Source: an uncultured Bacteroidota bacterium (GTDB taxonomy: Bacteria > Bacteroidota > Bacteroidia > Chitinophagales > Saprospiraceae). From it: a stretch of DNA of 64,000 bases. The DNA is taken from assembly GCA_937872515.1 (NCBI GenBank), contig CALMSX010000082.1, positions 186,001-250,000 on the forward strand, read 5' to 3'. Both the position numbers and the translations under genes were made by a program. Below the pieces are notes generated by a model that was not told the origin of the DNA, did not search any database, and worked only from the letters and a program-made list of their open reading frames with translations. How positions within the stretch are numbered: position 1 is the first letter of the stretch; each line of letters opens with the position of its first letter. Below, piece after piece: positions 44,411-53,256 of the stretch.

Positions 44411-45740
44411 ATTCTGCATATCCAATGTAGTTGGAAGGTGTTAGTTTTTTCAGTTCTTCTTTTACCCCATCAGCTACTGGAAGCGATTGGATAAAATCAA
44501 GGAACAAATCGTAAGTCAGTTTTCCTTTTCCCCGGGTAAGATTTTTAAGCAGTTCATAGGGATGGTCAATATTTTCTCTTCTCAAAATACATTGGATGCC
44601 CTCAGCAATTACGGCAATATTATCGTTGAGATCTTCTCCTATTTTGCCTTCATCAGGTGATAGCTTTCCTAGTCCTTTGATAATTGATTTAAATGCAATC
44701 AAAACGTGGGCTAATGGCACGCCAATATTTCTTAATACGGTTGAATCTGTCAAATCCCGTTGAAGTCTTGAAACCGGCAATTTCTCTGCCAGAAAACCAA
44801 AAATGGCATTGGCCATCATTAAATTGCCTTCTGCATTTTCAAAATCTATTGGGTTGACTTTATGGGGCATGGCAGATGAACCCACTTCATTGGCAACCGC
44901 TTTTTGTTTGATGTAATTCATGCTGATGTAAGACCAAATGTCTCTGCAAAAATCAATCAGTATGCTGTTGATACGGATCCACAGATGGAAGTAGGCAGCT
45001 TCATTGTCGTAGTGTGCAATTTGAGTGGTTGTTTGCAATCGCTGTAAGCCAAGAGACGCTATAAATTGGTCAGAAAAACGTTTCCAGTCAACATCAGGAA
45101 ATGTGCAAACATGGGCATTAAAATTTCCAGTTGCTCCACCAAATTTGGCAACAAATCCAAATTGCCCCAGCTGTTCTTTTTGGTGTCGCAGCCTTTCGAC
45201 AAAGACCATTATTTCTTTTTTAAAAGTGGTAGGGCTTGCCGGCTGACCATGGGTGTGCGCCAGCATAGGTAAATTTTCATATCTGGAAGCAAAAGCAGTA
45301 AGCAAATTCAACAGCTCATCAAGATTGGGCAACATTACATTTTGGGTTGCCTCTTTTAGCATAAGCGGAAAAGCTGTGTTGTTGATGTCCTGGGAGGTGA
45401 GACCAAAGTGAATGTACTCTATGCTAGTGCCAATACCGTATTCAGTAAAAACATTGCGTAAATAGTATTCCACTGCCTTAACATCGTGATTGGTTGTTTT
45501 TTCAATTTCCTTAATCTTTTCGGCTTCTGACTCGTCAAAGTTGTGTATTGCTCGTTCGAGTCCCGGGTTGATAGGCAGCACCCCTCCAAGTCCTCCAATA
45601 TTTGACTTGCACAAAGCCAAAAAATAATCATATTCAACCTTGACCCTATTTTTGATGAGGGCAAATTCAGAAAAATAGGGTTGGAGTTCAATGGTTTGTT
45701 TTTTATATCTCCCGTCTATTGGGCTAATGGCTGTAAGCAT
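44409..45740 (-). CDS. purB: Adenylosuccinate lyase
   Basis: PurB splits SAICAR and adenylosuccinate in purine synthesis. The 443-residue protein has the N-terminal SPIDGRYKKQT, the mid-region HTHGQPASPTTFKKE with the catalytic His, and the superfamily signature SSAMPHKVNPIDFEN. The SPIDGRY start places it in the longer E. coli-like subgroup. Its ATG lies 6 nt from the stop of ppk1, so the two genes are probably one transcript. Confidence 0.96.
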   Translation of the reverse strand: MLTAISPIDGRYKKQTIELQPYFSEFALIKNRVKVEYDYFLALCKSNIGGLGGVLPINPGLERAIHNFDESEAEKIKEIEKTTNHDVKAVEYYLRNVFTEYGIGTSIEYIHFGLTSQDINNTAFPLMLKEATQNVMLPNLDELLNLLTAFASRYENLPMLAHTHGQPASPTTFKKEIMVFVERLRHQKEQLGQFGFVAKFGGATGNFNAHVCTFPDVDWKRFSDQFIASLGLQRLQTTTQIAHYDNEAAYFHLWIRINSILIDFCRDIWSYISMNYIKQKAVANEVGSSAMPHKVNPIDFENAEGNLMMANAIFGFLAEKLPVSRLQRDLTDSTVLRNIGVPLAHVLIAFKSIIKGLGKLSPDEGKIGEDLNDNIAVIAEGIQCILRRENIDHPYELLKNLTRGKGKLTYDLFLDFIQSLPVADGVKEELKKLTPSNYIGYAE

Positions 45741-45746
45741 AAGGCA

Positions 45747-47861
45747 TCAGTTATTTGATTGTGATTTGGGTGAACGCGATTTTTTCTTTTCTTCCGTTTT
45801 TTTTGCATAAAACGTTTCTGTCATCCTCTTGATATAGTAGTAGGTTTCAACCTGAGAACGTACTGCTAAGTCATAATCTGAAGTTTTGTATTCGTTTACT
45901 TTGCCATAATCCAATGATCTGGCTTTTACATTATCCTGAAGCTGAATTTGCAAAAGGGTCTTAAATATTTCCTTGATCTGAGGGTCGTAGATGGGTATTA
46001 AGGTCTCTACCCTGAAATGTAAGTTTCGTTCCATCCAATCTGCCGAAGAAATAAAAATTTCTTCCTCACCATTATTGAAAAAATAGAAGATTCTCGAGTG
46101 TTCCAGAAAACGATCTAAGATGGATAGACCGTGTATATTATCACTCAGACCGGGCTTGCCTGTCAGGATAGAGCAGACACTCCTGATTATCAATTGTGTT
46201 TCTACACCTGAATCATTGGCCCTGTAAAGCAATTCGATCATATCCTTTTGTTCAAGATTATTCATCTTAAGTATCATTTTAGCGGGGAGGCCATTTTTGG
46301 CATTCTCAATTTCTCTCTCCACTAAATAGATGAATTTTTCTTTCAAATTGAACAAGCCCACACCCAAATGTTGAAATTCGGCTTCCGGTGCTTTTTTCGT
46401 TTCCAGAAATGAAAATACCCTGGTAGCCTCAGACGTTATGCGTGGATCTGCTGTAAACAAACCAACATCTGAATACAACTTGGCGGTATTCTCATGAAAG
46501 TTGCCGGTACTACAATAAGCATAAATTTTCGGCACCCCGGCCTCCAGTCGTCTAACGATTGCCATCTTGGAGTGAACCTTGTACCCGGGCATTGAATAAT
46601 AAACATTTACACCATTGGAAGAAAGAGTCTCACCCCACATTAAATTGGTCTCTTCGTCAAAACGGGCTTTGACTTCTATAAAGGTAGAAACCTGCTTTCC
46701 ATTTGATACCGCTTTTTTGAGTGCATCCATAATGCGACTGACCTTAGCTACCCTGTATTGAATGATTTTGATGTGGGTCACATTGGGATCGCGGGCTGCA
46801 TCTTCAAAAAACTTGACCACTGATTCATATTTGTGATAAGGCACATGGATAAAAAAGTCGTGTTCTGAAATGGCATCAAAAATATTATCAGCCTGCTCGA
46901 GTTTTTGGATGGAAAGTGGTGGCAGAGCTGCGTCTTTTAAATGAGCCATTTCATAATGGGGAAACTTAAAAAAGTCACTGTTGTTGTGATATCTGCCCTC
47001 GGGGAGTAAGTCGTAGCTTGACAAGTCAAATACGGTCATTAAAAAATCAAGCATATGCCGGGGCATTGATCTGTCATAAACCAAACGGGAGGCTTGTCCG
47101 ATGTTTCTCTGATTGAGCGATTTTTTAATTTTATCGAGCAGATTGCCTGAAAATTCGTCATCTATGTACAACTCAGCATCGCGTGTGAGTTTAATTGAAT
47201 AGGAATCAAGAATATCATAACCCGGGAAAATTTCTTTGATGTTATGCCTTACTATGTCGCCAATCATGATCAACTCATGCTTCTCTTTCAATTTATTAGG
47301 CAATTCTAAGAATCGCGGTAAATGGTCGGATGGCACCTTTACTATGGCATAATGAGTAGTAGCGGTTTCTTTATCCTGTAAATGGAGAGCGAGGTAGAGA
47401 GCATTGTTATTTAAAAAGGGCTTTACCTTATTGCCAACAAGGAGTACCGGTTGCGCATAGGGCAGCATAAAATCATTAAAGTATTTTTCAATGTAGGCGA
47501 TCTGGTCTTTGTTTAACTTTTCTCTTCTAAGGAGGTAGATGTTGTTTCTTTTCAGATCAGGGATGATTTCTCTTTCAAAGATTCTTGAAAATTCAAGCTG
47601 CTGTTCATTAACGATGCTCAGAATTTCTTCCAGTATTTCGGAAGGAGTGTAATCCAGTTCTTTGTGGGCCGCTTTTCCTGCTCTCACCAAACTTCTGTGG
47701 TTGGCCACCCTTACCCTAAAGTATTCATCCAAATTGGACGAATAGATAGCCAGAAACTTGATACGTTCCAATAAGGGGACATTTTTATCCTTGGCTTCCT
47801 GTAAAACCCTGTAATTGAAATCCAGCCAACTAATATCCCTGTGTTTATATCTTTCCTGCAT
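45747..47861 (-). CDS. ppk1: Polyphosphate kinase 1
   Basis: PPK1 reversibly builds polyphosphate from ATP. The 704-residue protein starts with the PPK N-domain (DISWLDFNYRVLQEAKD) and continues with the middle and two C-terminal phospholipase D-like domains. The autophosphorylated His is in YKVHSKMAIVRR and the second conserved His in CSTGNFHENTAKLYSD. A Lys/Ser-rich tail ends the protein. It precedes purB by 6 nt. Confidence 0.95.
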   Translation of the reverse strand: MQERYKHRDISWLDFNYRVLQEAKDKNVPLLERIKFLAIYSSNLDEYFRVRVANHRSLVRAGKAAHKELDYTPSEILEEILSIVNEQQLEFSRIFEREIIPDLKRNNIYLLRREKLNKDQIAYIEKYFNDFMLPYAQPVLLVGNKVKPFLNNNALYLALHLQDKETATTHYAIVKVPSDHLPRFLELPNKLKEKHELIMIGDIVRHNIKEIFPGYDILDSYSIKLTRDAELYIDDEFSGNLLDKIKKSLNQRNIGQASRLVYDRSMPRHMLDFLMTVFDLSSYDLLPEGRYHNNSDFFKFPHYEMAHLKDAALPPLSIQKLEQADNIFDAISEHDFFIHVPYHKYESVVKFFEDAARDPNVTHIKIIQYRVAKVSRIMDALKKAVSNGKQVSTFIEVKARFDEETNLMWGETLSSNGVNVYYSMPGYKVHSKMAIVRRLEAGVPKIYAYCSTGNFHENTAKLYSDVGLFTADPRITSEATRVFSFLETKKAPEAEFQHLGVGLFNLKEKFIYLVEREIENAKNGLPAKMILKMNNLEQKDMIELLYRANDSGVETQLIIRSVCSILTGKPGLSDNIHGLSILDRFLEHSRIFYFFNNGEEEIFISSADWMERNLHFRVETLIPIYDPQIKEIFKTLLQIQLQDNVKARSLDYGKVNEYKTSDYDLAVRSQVETYYYIKRMTETFYAKKTEEKKKSRSPKSQSNN

Positions 47862-47883
47862 ATCTCGTGCTAATTGCCTGTGG

Positions 47884-47891
47884 CAAAGTTA
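47884..47891 (-). promoter_or_regulatory. Possible -7 box for ppk1
   Basis: Minus-strand TAACTTTG fits TAnnTTTG 22 nt before the ATG at 47861; no -33 match is seen. Confidence 0.35.
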
Positions 47892-47972
47892 CGGCTTTCC
47901 CATGATTTAAATGAGGTGGTAAGGGCAGTATCCAGTTAACTGAGGGGAGGGAAAATGCTTCAATTAATTGTG

Positions 47973-47980
47973 TATTTTTG
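47973..47980 (+). promoter_or_regulatory. Possible -7 box for tpiA
   Basis: TATTTTTG fits TAnnTTTG 11 nt before the ATG at 47992, followed by an A-rich leader; no -33 match is seen at the usual spacing. It supports 47992, not 47968, as the start. Confidence 0.4.
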
Positions 47981-47991
47981 CAAAAAAAGAG

Positions 47992-48753
47992 ATGAGACAA
48001 AAGATTGCCGCCGGAAACTGGAAAATGCATAAAAATTATTCTGAAGCCATTTCTTTGGCCGAGTCAATTACGGAGGTTCAAGTGTCTGATAATGTGAAAG
48101 TTATTCTTGGGGTTCCCTTTGTTTATCTCAAAGAAATTCACGAATTGGTTCACAGTACTCCCTCCGTAGAGGTTGCTGCTCAAAATTGCCATTCAGAAGA
48201 CGCGGGTGCATTTACGGGTGAAATTTCACCTTCAATGCTTAAATCTATTGGGGTGCGATATGTTATCCTGGGCCACTCAGAAAGAAGGCAATACTACGGA
48301 GAACAAGAGGCATGGATCCTTGAAAAAATGAATGCAGCTTACAGAAACGGTTTGCATGCGATTTATTGTTGCGGAGAACCACTAGATATACGAAAGGCCG
48401 GCAATCATAAATCTTTTGTCAAAAATCAGTTAGAGGGATCCATTTTAAAGCTCTCTGTAGAACAATTAAGTTCAACGGTAATAGCCTACGAACCGGTTTG
48501 GGCAATAGGCACCGGGGAAACAGCTTCACCTGCTCAGGCACAGGAAATGCATGCCTTTATCAGAGCTTGTATTGCTGACAAATTTGGGTCTGACAAAGCC
48601 AATGAGATCAGCATTCTGTACGGAGGATCTGTAAAGGCAGCCAATGCAACTGAATTGTTTCAGATGGAAGATGTGGATGGAGGTCTTGTTGGTGGGGCTA
48701 GTTTGATTGCCGATGAGTTTATCAGCATCATTAAGTCACTCAGTTCAATTTAA
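47992..48753 (+). CDS. tpiA: Triosephosphate isomerase
   Basis: TIM interconverts dihydroxyacetone phosphate and glyceraldehyde 3-phosphate. The protein of 253 residues has AAGNWKMHKN with catalytic Lys, ILGHSERRQYYGE with the electrophilic His, AYEPVWAIGTGE with the base Glu and the phosphate loop LYGGSVKAAN. ATG 47992 (MRQKIAAGNWK) gives the normal N-terminus. It stands alone and its last 9 nt overlap the convergent small gene. Confidence 0.97.
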   Translation: MRQKIAAGNWKMHKNYSEAISLAESITEVQVSDNVKVILGVPFVYLKEIHELVHSTPSVEVAAQNCHSEDAGAFTGEISPSMLKSIGVRYVILGHSERRQYYGEQEAWILEKMNAAYRNGLHAIYCCGEPLDIRKAGNHKSFVKNQLEGSILKLSVEQLSSTVIAYEPVWAIGTGETASPAQAQEMHAFIRACIADKFGSDKANEISILYGGSVKAANATELFQMEDVDGGLVGGASLIADEFISIIKSLSSI

Positions 48754-49044
48754 TGAAAAATTGAGCTTTACAGGAGCCCATTCCATAAACATGAGTTCTG
48801 TATATTCATAGTCCATGTACTTGGTTAGGGGCAGTTTTTCTATGTAGTGAATGAGTTCACTTTCACTTTCACTTTTTACCATGATCCATACCTTACTCCT
48901 GTCCTGGGCAACGGTATAACTCAGAAATATGTCTTTATAAATCAACTCATGCACAATTTTTCTGTGCTCCGGAAGTTGGGTAATAAACTCATCATAAGGT
49001 ATATGATGAACAATTAGTTCTACCATGTAAAGCTTGGTAGCCAT
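48745..49044 (-). CDS. Small ferredoxin-fold protein, YciI/muconolactone-isomerase-like
   Basis: The 99-residue soluble protein begins with a strand (KLYMVELIV), has a charged helix (FITQLPEHRKIVHELI) and ends in further strands with a WIMVK and PLTKYMDY segment, like dimeric alpha/beta barrel proteins. A short tandem of the hexamer TTTCAC encodes SESESE near the middle. No catalytic residue is recognisable. It starts 1 nt before the stop of the upstream lipoprotein gene and overlaps tpiA by 9 nt at the tail. The fold call is moderate and the function is unknown. Confidence 0.68.
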   Translation of the reverse strand: MATKLYMVELIVHHIPYDEFITQLPEHRKIVHELIYKDIFLSYTVAQDRSKVWIMVKSESESELIHYIEKLPLTKYMDYEYTELMFMEWAPVKLNFSLN

Positions 49045-49045
49045 G

Positions 49046-49570
49046 CTATTTTTTAAAAATTAGGTAAGAAAAATCCAGGTCAAGTTGCATGGATAGGGTA
49101 GAGAATCTTCGAAATTGAATTCGCACTTCTATATCTAATCGATTGTCTTCTATGAATTCCGAGAAATCAGCCAGGCCATTTAATAATTTTAATTCATCCA
49201 GATTGCGCAAAGGAATCTCTTCTAAATAAAACATCTCTTTCCGATTGTTTTTATCGGTTTGTGAAACAGCAAAAATTGAAATCCTTTCTATATCAGAAAA
49301 ATCAACCCCGCCAAGCCGACTGAATAACCTGGCACTGCCGCCACTTATTTCATCTATTGAGGAAGTATCTAATTTATTGATCTCGAGCGTTTCATCTAAA
49401 AAAAGGTAAACGTCGTCGATTCTAAAATAATGGGATTCAATATTATTGAGCCCGGCAGGTACATTGAAAGAAAGGTTTAACTTTCTTTCAATGTACTCTC
49501 GATCATCACCGGTACAGCCTGTTAATGCAAACAGCCATCCCAGAAATAATATGAATACCGTTCTCTTCAT
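49046..49570 (-). CDS. Hypothetical lipoprotein
   Basis: The 174-residue protein has a clear lipoprotein signal (LFALTGC, Cys near residue 19) followed by a mature part of beta-strand character without a recognised family (NLSFNVPAGLNNIESHYFRI and following). A perfect 16-bp inverted repeat lies within codons about 25-37, see findings. Start ATG 49570 is the only one ahead of the signal. Likely inner-leaflet-facing at the outer membrane. Confidence 0.75.
   Translation of the reverse strand: MKRTVFILFLGWLFALTGCTGDDREYIERKLNLSFNVPAGLNNIESHYFRIDDVYLFLDETLEINKLDTSSIDEISGGSARLFSRLGGVDFSDIERISIFAVSQTDKNNRKEMFYLEEIPLRNLDELKLLNGLADFSEFIEDNRLDIEVRIQFRRFSTLSMQLDLDFSYLIFKK
49459..49496. repeat. Perfect 16-bp inverted repeat inside a lipoprotein gene
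   Basis: Left arm 49459-49474 (GTACATTGAAAGAAAG) is the exact reverse complement of right arm 49481-49496, with the 6-nt loop GTTTAA. In the mRNA this would form a strong hairpin about 25 codons after the start. No T-run follows, so it is not a usual terminator. Confidence 0.9.
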
Positions 49571-49622
49571 TTTGACTTTTTCTTTTGTATCAAACGTCTA
49601 AAACAACAAATTGATTATCAAT

Positions 49623-49889
49623 TTAGCGTTTCTTTTTGGTTGAAGCCTGAAGCCATTCCAGGATGATGATAAGAATGATTGCTCCCGCTACGGAACTCAC
49701 AAGATTTGACAGGATTTTATTTTGAATATTAAAATCCAACCAATCAAAAACCTTGTGCCCAATCAGGCCCCCTAAGATACCAATAACGATATTACCCAGG
49801 AACCCAAATCCATCACCTCCTAAAATCCTGCTAGCTACATAACCACAAATGGCTCCATAAATGATGGTCCAGATCAATTGTACTTCCAC
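49623..49889 (-). CDS. GlsB/YeaQ/YmgE-family membrane protein
   Basis: The 88-residue protein has three membrane helices with small-residue motifs: YGAICGYVASRILGG, the central GNIVIGILGGLIGHKVF and the final AGAIILIIILEWL. This matches the transglycosylase-associated/GlsB stress-response family of small inner-membrane proteins, whose molecular role is unknown. It lies 3 nt after the M43 protease gene and may be co-transcribed. Confidence 0.88.
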   Translation of the reverse strand: MEVQLIWTIIYGAICGYVASRILGGDGFGFLGNIVIGILGGLIGHKVFDWLDFNIQNKILSNLVSSVAGAIILIIILEWLQASTKKKR

Positions 49890-49892
49890 ATC

Positions 49893-51311
49893 TTATTTTT
49901 GAATGGTAAATCTAGCGCTAAAGGCCTGGTGCTCTCCCATAGCCTGAAGGAAATAAACCCCATTGTTTAATCCACTTACATCAATTCTAGATACATCAGA
50001 GCGGCCATTATAGACTGTTTTTCCCAAAATATCAATAATGGCTATTTCATATTGACCGGGAGACTCATAATTGATATTCAACTCATTACCTGTAGGGTTG
50101 GGAAAAACAAAGAAGCCATTTTTTTCCACAGAACCAACGGATGCCGGCAAGCCAATAAGTTCAGCTCTGGGGCCTTCCAGCATGGATCTCATCATGTTGA
50201 TTTGCCCTTGTGAAAACATATTCATGCATTCTTCTTTTGAATAATCCATGTAGTTTTCGATCATGTCAGGAAATTGTGTAGCTATTTCGCTACATGTGTT
50301 TTTGGTAAACAGACTTTCACATGTAATGGAAGGATCTTCGGCTTGAGATGAGTCATCAGCATCCGGTGTATCCGCAATGCCATCGTCGACTGTGCAGTCT
50401 CCATCACCCCAAATGTGCCTAAGTCCTAAATAATGTCCTACTTCGTGCGTACAAGTCCTGCCTTTATCATTGAGTCCGGCCAAATTACCTATTCCCGGAT
50501 TATTGATACCAAATACAGGGTAATGGATGACAACGCCATCATTTACCTCATAACCCTCTGGAAGTGAACCTGGAGGAAATAGTGGAGCCCCAACGGGTGG
50601 GTAAGCAAAGCCCAGTACAAAAGGTACTTGTTCACCTAAAACGTCGAGGGCAAGGTTACATACCCAAATGTTCAGGTATTTTTTCTGATCCCAAGGATCT
50701 GTACCTCCTTTGTCGGCATATTTTACATTGTCAATTCCACCTAAAATATCTTCGAAACTCGATCCATTGGCTTCAAAAAAGGCTTGAATACACTCCATAT
50801 TTTCTTCGATGCTGGCAGGATCGTTAAAATCTACGCCACAGGCAATGGATGCCTGAAAAAGCAATAGTATATCAAATTCTATGAAAGACTTTTTATTTGT
50901 TTTTTTTCTGGTTATTCCTGATGTTGGATTGCCATTGGGGTCAGTGTCAGCCAGATAAAATTCAATCATAGCATCACCTGCAACTCCTTTAAACACATCC
51001 CTGGTTTTTGAAGCATCTGTATTTTGTCTTCTAAAATCCTGATTTAAAATATCTATTTGGCTTCTCACAATGGCATCAGATACATTTTCTTCTGTTGTAT
51101 TGTACACCACATGAACCACCACCGGTATTCGATAAACATCATTTGATCTCGATGCGTTTCTGTCGTTGGGTGCGTGCATGTGGTCCTCAATGCCCGGATA
51201 TTTTTTAATCAAATGTTGGCGATAAGGGTGGTCACCACATTTCAAAATCTGAGCCTGACTGGTTTGTAATGAGATCAGAATAAGCAAGCTTGCAAAAATG
51301 AAATTTTTCAT
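49893..51311 (-). CDS. Secreted M43 (cytophagalysin-like) zinc metalloprotease with sorting domain
   Basis: The 472-residue protein has a signal peptide (LQTSQAQ), a short pro-region, and a metzincin domain with the zinc site HEVGHYLGLRHIWG (third ligand His, HExxHxxGxxH). A YMDYSKEECMNMFSQGQ stretch contains the Met-turn typical of pappalysin/M43. Cys residues in FFEANGSS and around CTVDDG and NTCSE suggest disulfides. The C-terminal ~80 residues (from FVFPNPTGNELNI to FTIQK) form a type A sorting domain of type IX secretion. It is probably an extracellular protease. Confidence 0.92.
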   Translation of the reverse strand: MKNFIFASLLILISLQTSQAQILKCGDHPYRQHLIKKYPGIEDHMHAPNDRNASRSNDVYRIPVVVHVVYNTTEENVSDAIVRSQIDILNQDFRRQNTDASKTRDVFKGVAGDAMIEFYLADTDPNGNPTSGITRKKTNKKSFIEFDILLLFQASIACGVDFNDPASIEENMECIQAFFEANGSSFEDILGGIDNVKYADKGGTDPWDQKKYLNIWVCNLALDVLGEQVPFVLGFAYPPVGAPLFPPGSLPEGYEVNDGVVIHYPVFGINNPGIGNLAGLNDKGRTCTHEVGHYLGLRHIWGDGDCTVDDGIADTPDADDSSQAEDPSITCESLFTKNTCSEIATQFPDMIENYMDYSKEECMNMFSQGQINMMRSMLEGPRAELIGLPASVGSVEKNGFFVFPNPTGNELNINYESPGQYEIAIIDILGKTVYNGRSDVSRIDVSGLNNGVYFLQAMGEHQAFSARFTIQK

Positions 51312-51370
51312 GTTTAATTGATAAATTTAGGGTAAAATAAGTTGATACGATTGCTGTTGAGGTAATATTG

Positions 51371-51922
51371 CTATTTGGTAGGTCTTTTATCTGATTTAAG
51401 CAGTTTGGCCTGAAATCCATTGTCCTGGTAAGTACTTTTGCCCATCATGATCATCACGTTTTGCATTAACTTGAGTTCGTATTCTTCAGGTTTCATTTTT
51501 TCATCATTATTAACCAAAAGTAGCAGGTGAGTATCGTTGTCGTAATGAAAACGCCCGCTGCCGGTAATGTTATTGTAAACTCCCATTTCATAGGTGCCAT
51601 TTTCTGAAAAATCAATCCAATGTCCTGCAAATTCACCCGGTTTGGACATGGCTCCTTCTTTGAATGCAGCTTCATACTCCCAAACTCCCACATCGATGAT
51701 GGCATGTTTTTCAGGTTTGTTTTCCAAACGATAGGTTAATATGGCAGTTGCTTGCTTGTGGAGTTGGGCTATTTGGGAAGCTCCCATTGTCTTTTTTCCA
51801 CTGGTTTGCATTACCGTATCCTGCACCACATTTTTTGTTTCTGCTGCAATCGGCTCTTTGGCCTCTTTACAAGACATCAATAAACAAATTGAACAAAGAC
51901 ATGAAATCAAAAAAACTCTCAT
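51371..51922 (-). CDS. Hypothetical lipoprotein
   Basis: From ATG 51922 the protein is 183 residues with a lipoprotein signal (SICLLMSC). The mature region has a Gly/Asn-poor, strand-rich body with a WEYEAAFKEG and GHWIDFSENGTYEMG segment, resembling a lipocalin-like or DUF4488-type small beta-barrel, but I cannot name the family. The longer start at 52018 would run into the divergent tilS coding region. It is divergent from tilS with a 35-nt gap. Confidence 0.72.
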   Translation of the reverse strand: MRVFLISCLCSICLLMSCKEAKEPIAAETKNVVQDTVMQTSGKKTMGASQIAQLHKQATAILTYRLENKPEKHAIIDVGVWEYEAAFKEGAMSKPGEFAGHWIDFSENGTYEMGVYNNITGSGRFHYDNDTHLLLLVNNDEKMKPEEYELKLMQNVMIMMGKSTYQDNGFQAKLLKSDKRPTK

Positions 51923-51946
51923 ATTTATTTGATTAATTTTGTAGCT

Positions 51947-51976
51947 CAAAGATAGGTATGTTGGATCATTTCCAAA
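51947..51976 (-). promoter_or_regulatory. Promoter of the lipoprotein gene, overlapping the tilS start
   Basis: On the minus strand TTTG (51976-51973), 18 nt and TATCTTTG (51954-51947) form a near-consensus promoter. The -33 element lies inside the first codons of tilS, on the opposite strand. Confidence 0.55.
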
Positions 51977-53256
51977 GATTTCTTTACACTGAAAATTTAG
52001 ACCCCACATCAGATACAATTCTAATTGGTATTTCTGGTGGGGTTGATTCTGTGGTTTTGGCCCATCTTTTTATCAATTCCGGATTTAAAATAGCCCTGGC
52101 CCATGTCAATTATGGACAAAGGGGGGTAGAAAGCGATCAGGATGAAGAACTGGTACATGGTTATGCTTCAACTTGGAATGTACCGGCATATGTAATAACC
52201 TATCCCAATGATCCGGATAACAAAGGCAATTTTCAGGAAAAGGCAAGGAACTTCAGATATCAATGGTTCTCTTCTGTGGCCCAACAAAACAAATTCAGCT
52301 ACATAGCTACAGCACATCATGCCGATGATCAAATAGAGACTTTTATGCTGCATCTGATGCGGGCTTCCGGCATACATGGCTTGTCTTCGATGCAGCCAAA
52401 GCATGAGAATCTGATCAGACCCCTGTTAATGGTTTTTAAAGATGAATTATATGCCTATGCCAAAAAGGAAGGACTTCAATTCAGAGAAGATGCATCTAAT
52501 CAAACTGCCTATTATAGGAGAAATTACCTGCGCAATAAAGTAATACCTCTTTTGGAAAATGGATTTCCCAACGCAAAGAGGAACATCCTAAAAAGTATTT
52601 CCTTAATGAATCAATCTGTTTCCCTTACAGAATGGTTGATTAACAACTCAGCCGGAGTAAAAAAGGAAAATAATTCACAAGTCATAGATGTAGTAAGCTT
52701 GGGAAACTCACCCGATCCCGTGGAATTTTTGTTTTGGGTCATGCGCTCTGCCTCTTTTTCTTATACACAACTAACTGATATTTGGAGTGGAAAGCCAGGT
52801 TCTAAAATTGAAACAGCTGGCTACATGGCCATCCGTGAAAAAAACTACATTCGTTTTTTTGACAAATCAAACTTACCGGCAGCCTATGAAATAAATGTTT
52901 TTGATTGGGGGGTATACAATTTGCCTCATGCCAGGATTGTGGTTTCTGACTTCCCCATTCCCAAGTCAGCCAGCTGTGAAAATTTTGAATTGCGATTCAA
53001 GAGAGAAAATTCCTTTCCATTTATTCTTCGTCCCAAAAGATCAGCCGACTTGTTTTTACCAAAGGGAATGAAAGGAAAAAGTAAGACCGTGAAAAAATAT
53101 TTGTCCGATCAGGGTTTGGATTTTTGGCAGCGTGAAAGGGTAGTGGTCATTGAAATCAAAGACACAATAGCGGCCTTACTTCCCTACAGAATTTCACATT
53201 TATTTGACACGGATCAAGGTGATAATTGTGTATACGTAAGTATCACTTATTTATAG
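51958..53256 (+). CDS. tilS: tRNA(Ile)-lysidine synthase
   Basis: TilS modifies C34 of the CAU-anticodon isoleucine tRNA to lysidine, changing it to read AUA. The 432-residue protein has the PP-loop ISGGVDSVVLAHLF (near residue 23), ATAHHADDQIETF and the RPLL segment of the substrate-binding part, followed by the C-terminal tRNA-binding domain (LFLPKGMKGKSKTVKKYLSD). ATG 51958 is preceded by a -7-like TAATTTTG at 51934. It converges with the dihydroorotase gene without overlap. Confidence 0.93.
   Translation: MLDHFQRFLYTENLDPTSDTILIGISGGVDSVVLAHLFINSGFKIALAHVNYGQRGVESDQDEELVHGYASTWNVPAYVITYPNDPDNKGNFQEKARNFRYQWFSSVAQQNKFSYIATAHHADDQIETFMLHLMRASGIHGLSSMQPKHENLIRPLLMVFKDELYAYAKKEGLQFREDASNQTAYYRRNYLRNKVIPLLENGFPNAKRNILKSISLMNQSVSLTEWLINNSAGVKKENNSQVIDVVSLGNSPDPVEFLFWVMRSASFSYTQLTDIWSGKPGSKIETAGYMAIREKNYIRFFDKSNLPAAYEINVFDWGVYNLPHARIVVSDFPIPKSASCENFELRFKRENSFPFILRPKRSADLFLPKGMKGKSKTVKKYLSDQGLDFWQRERVVVIEIKDTIAALLPYRISHLFDTDQGDNCVYVSITYL

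Noticed and set aside
48850..48880. TTTCAC tandem (short repeat) as a microsatellite
   Set aside because: There are only about three copies and it encodes an ordinary SESESE segment, so phase variation is not supported.
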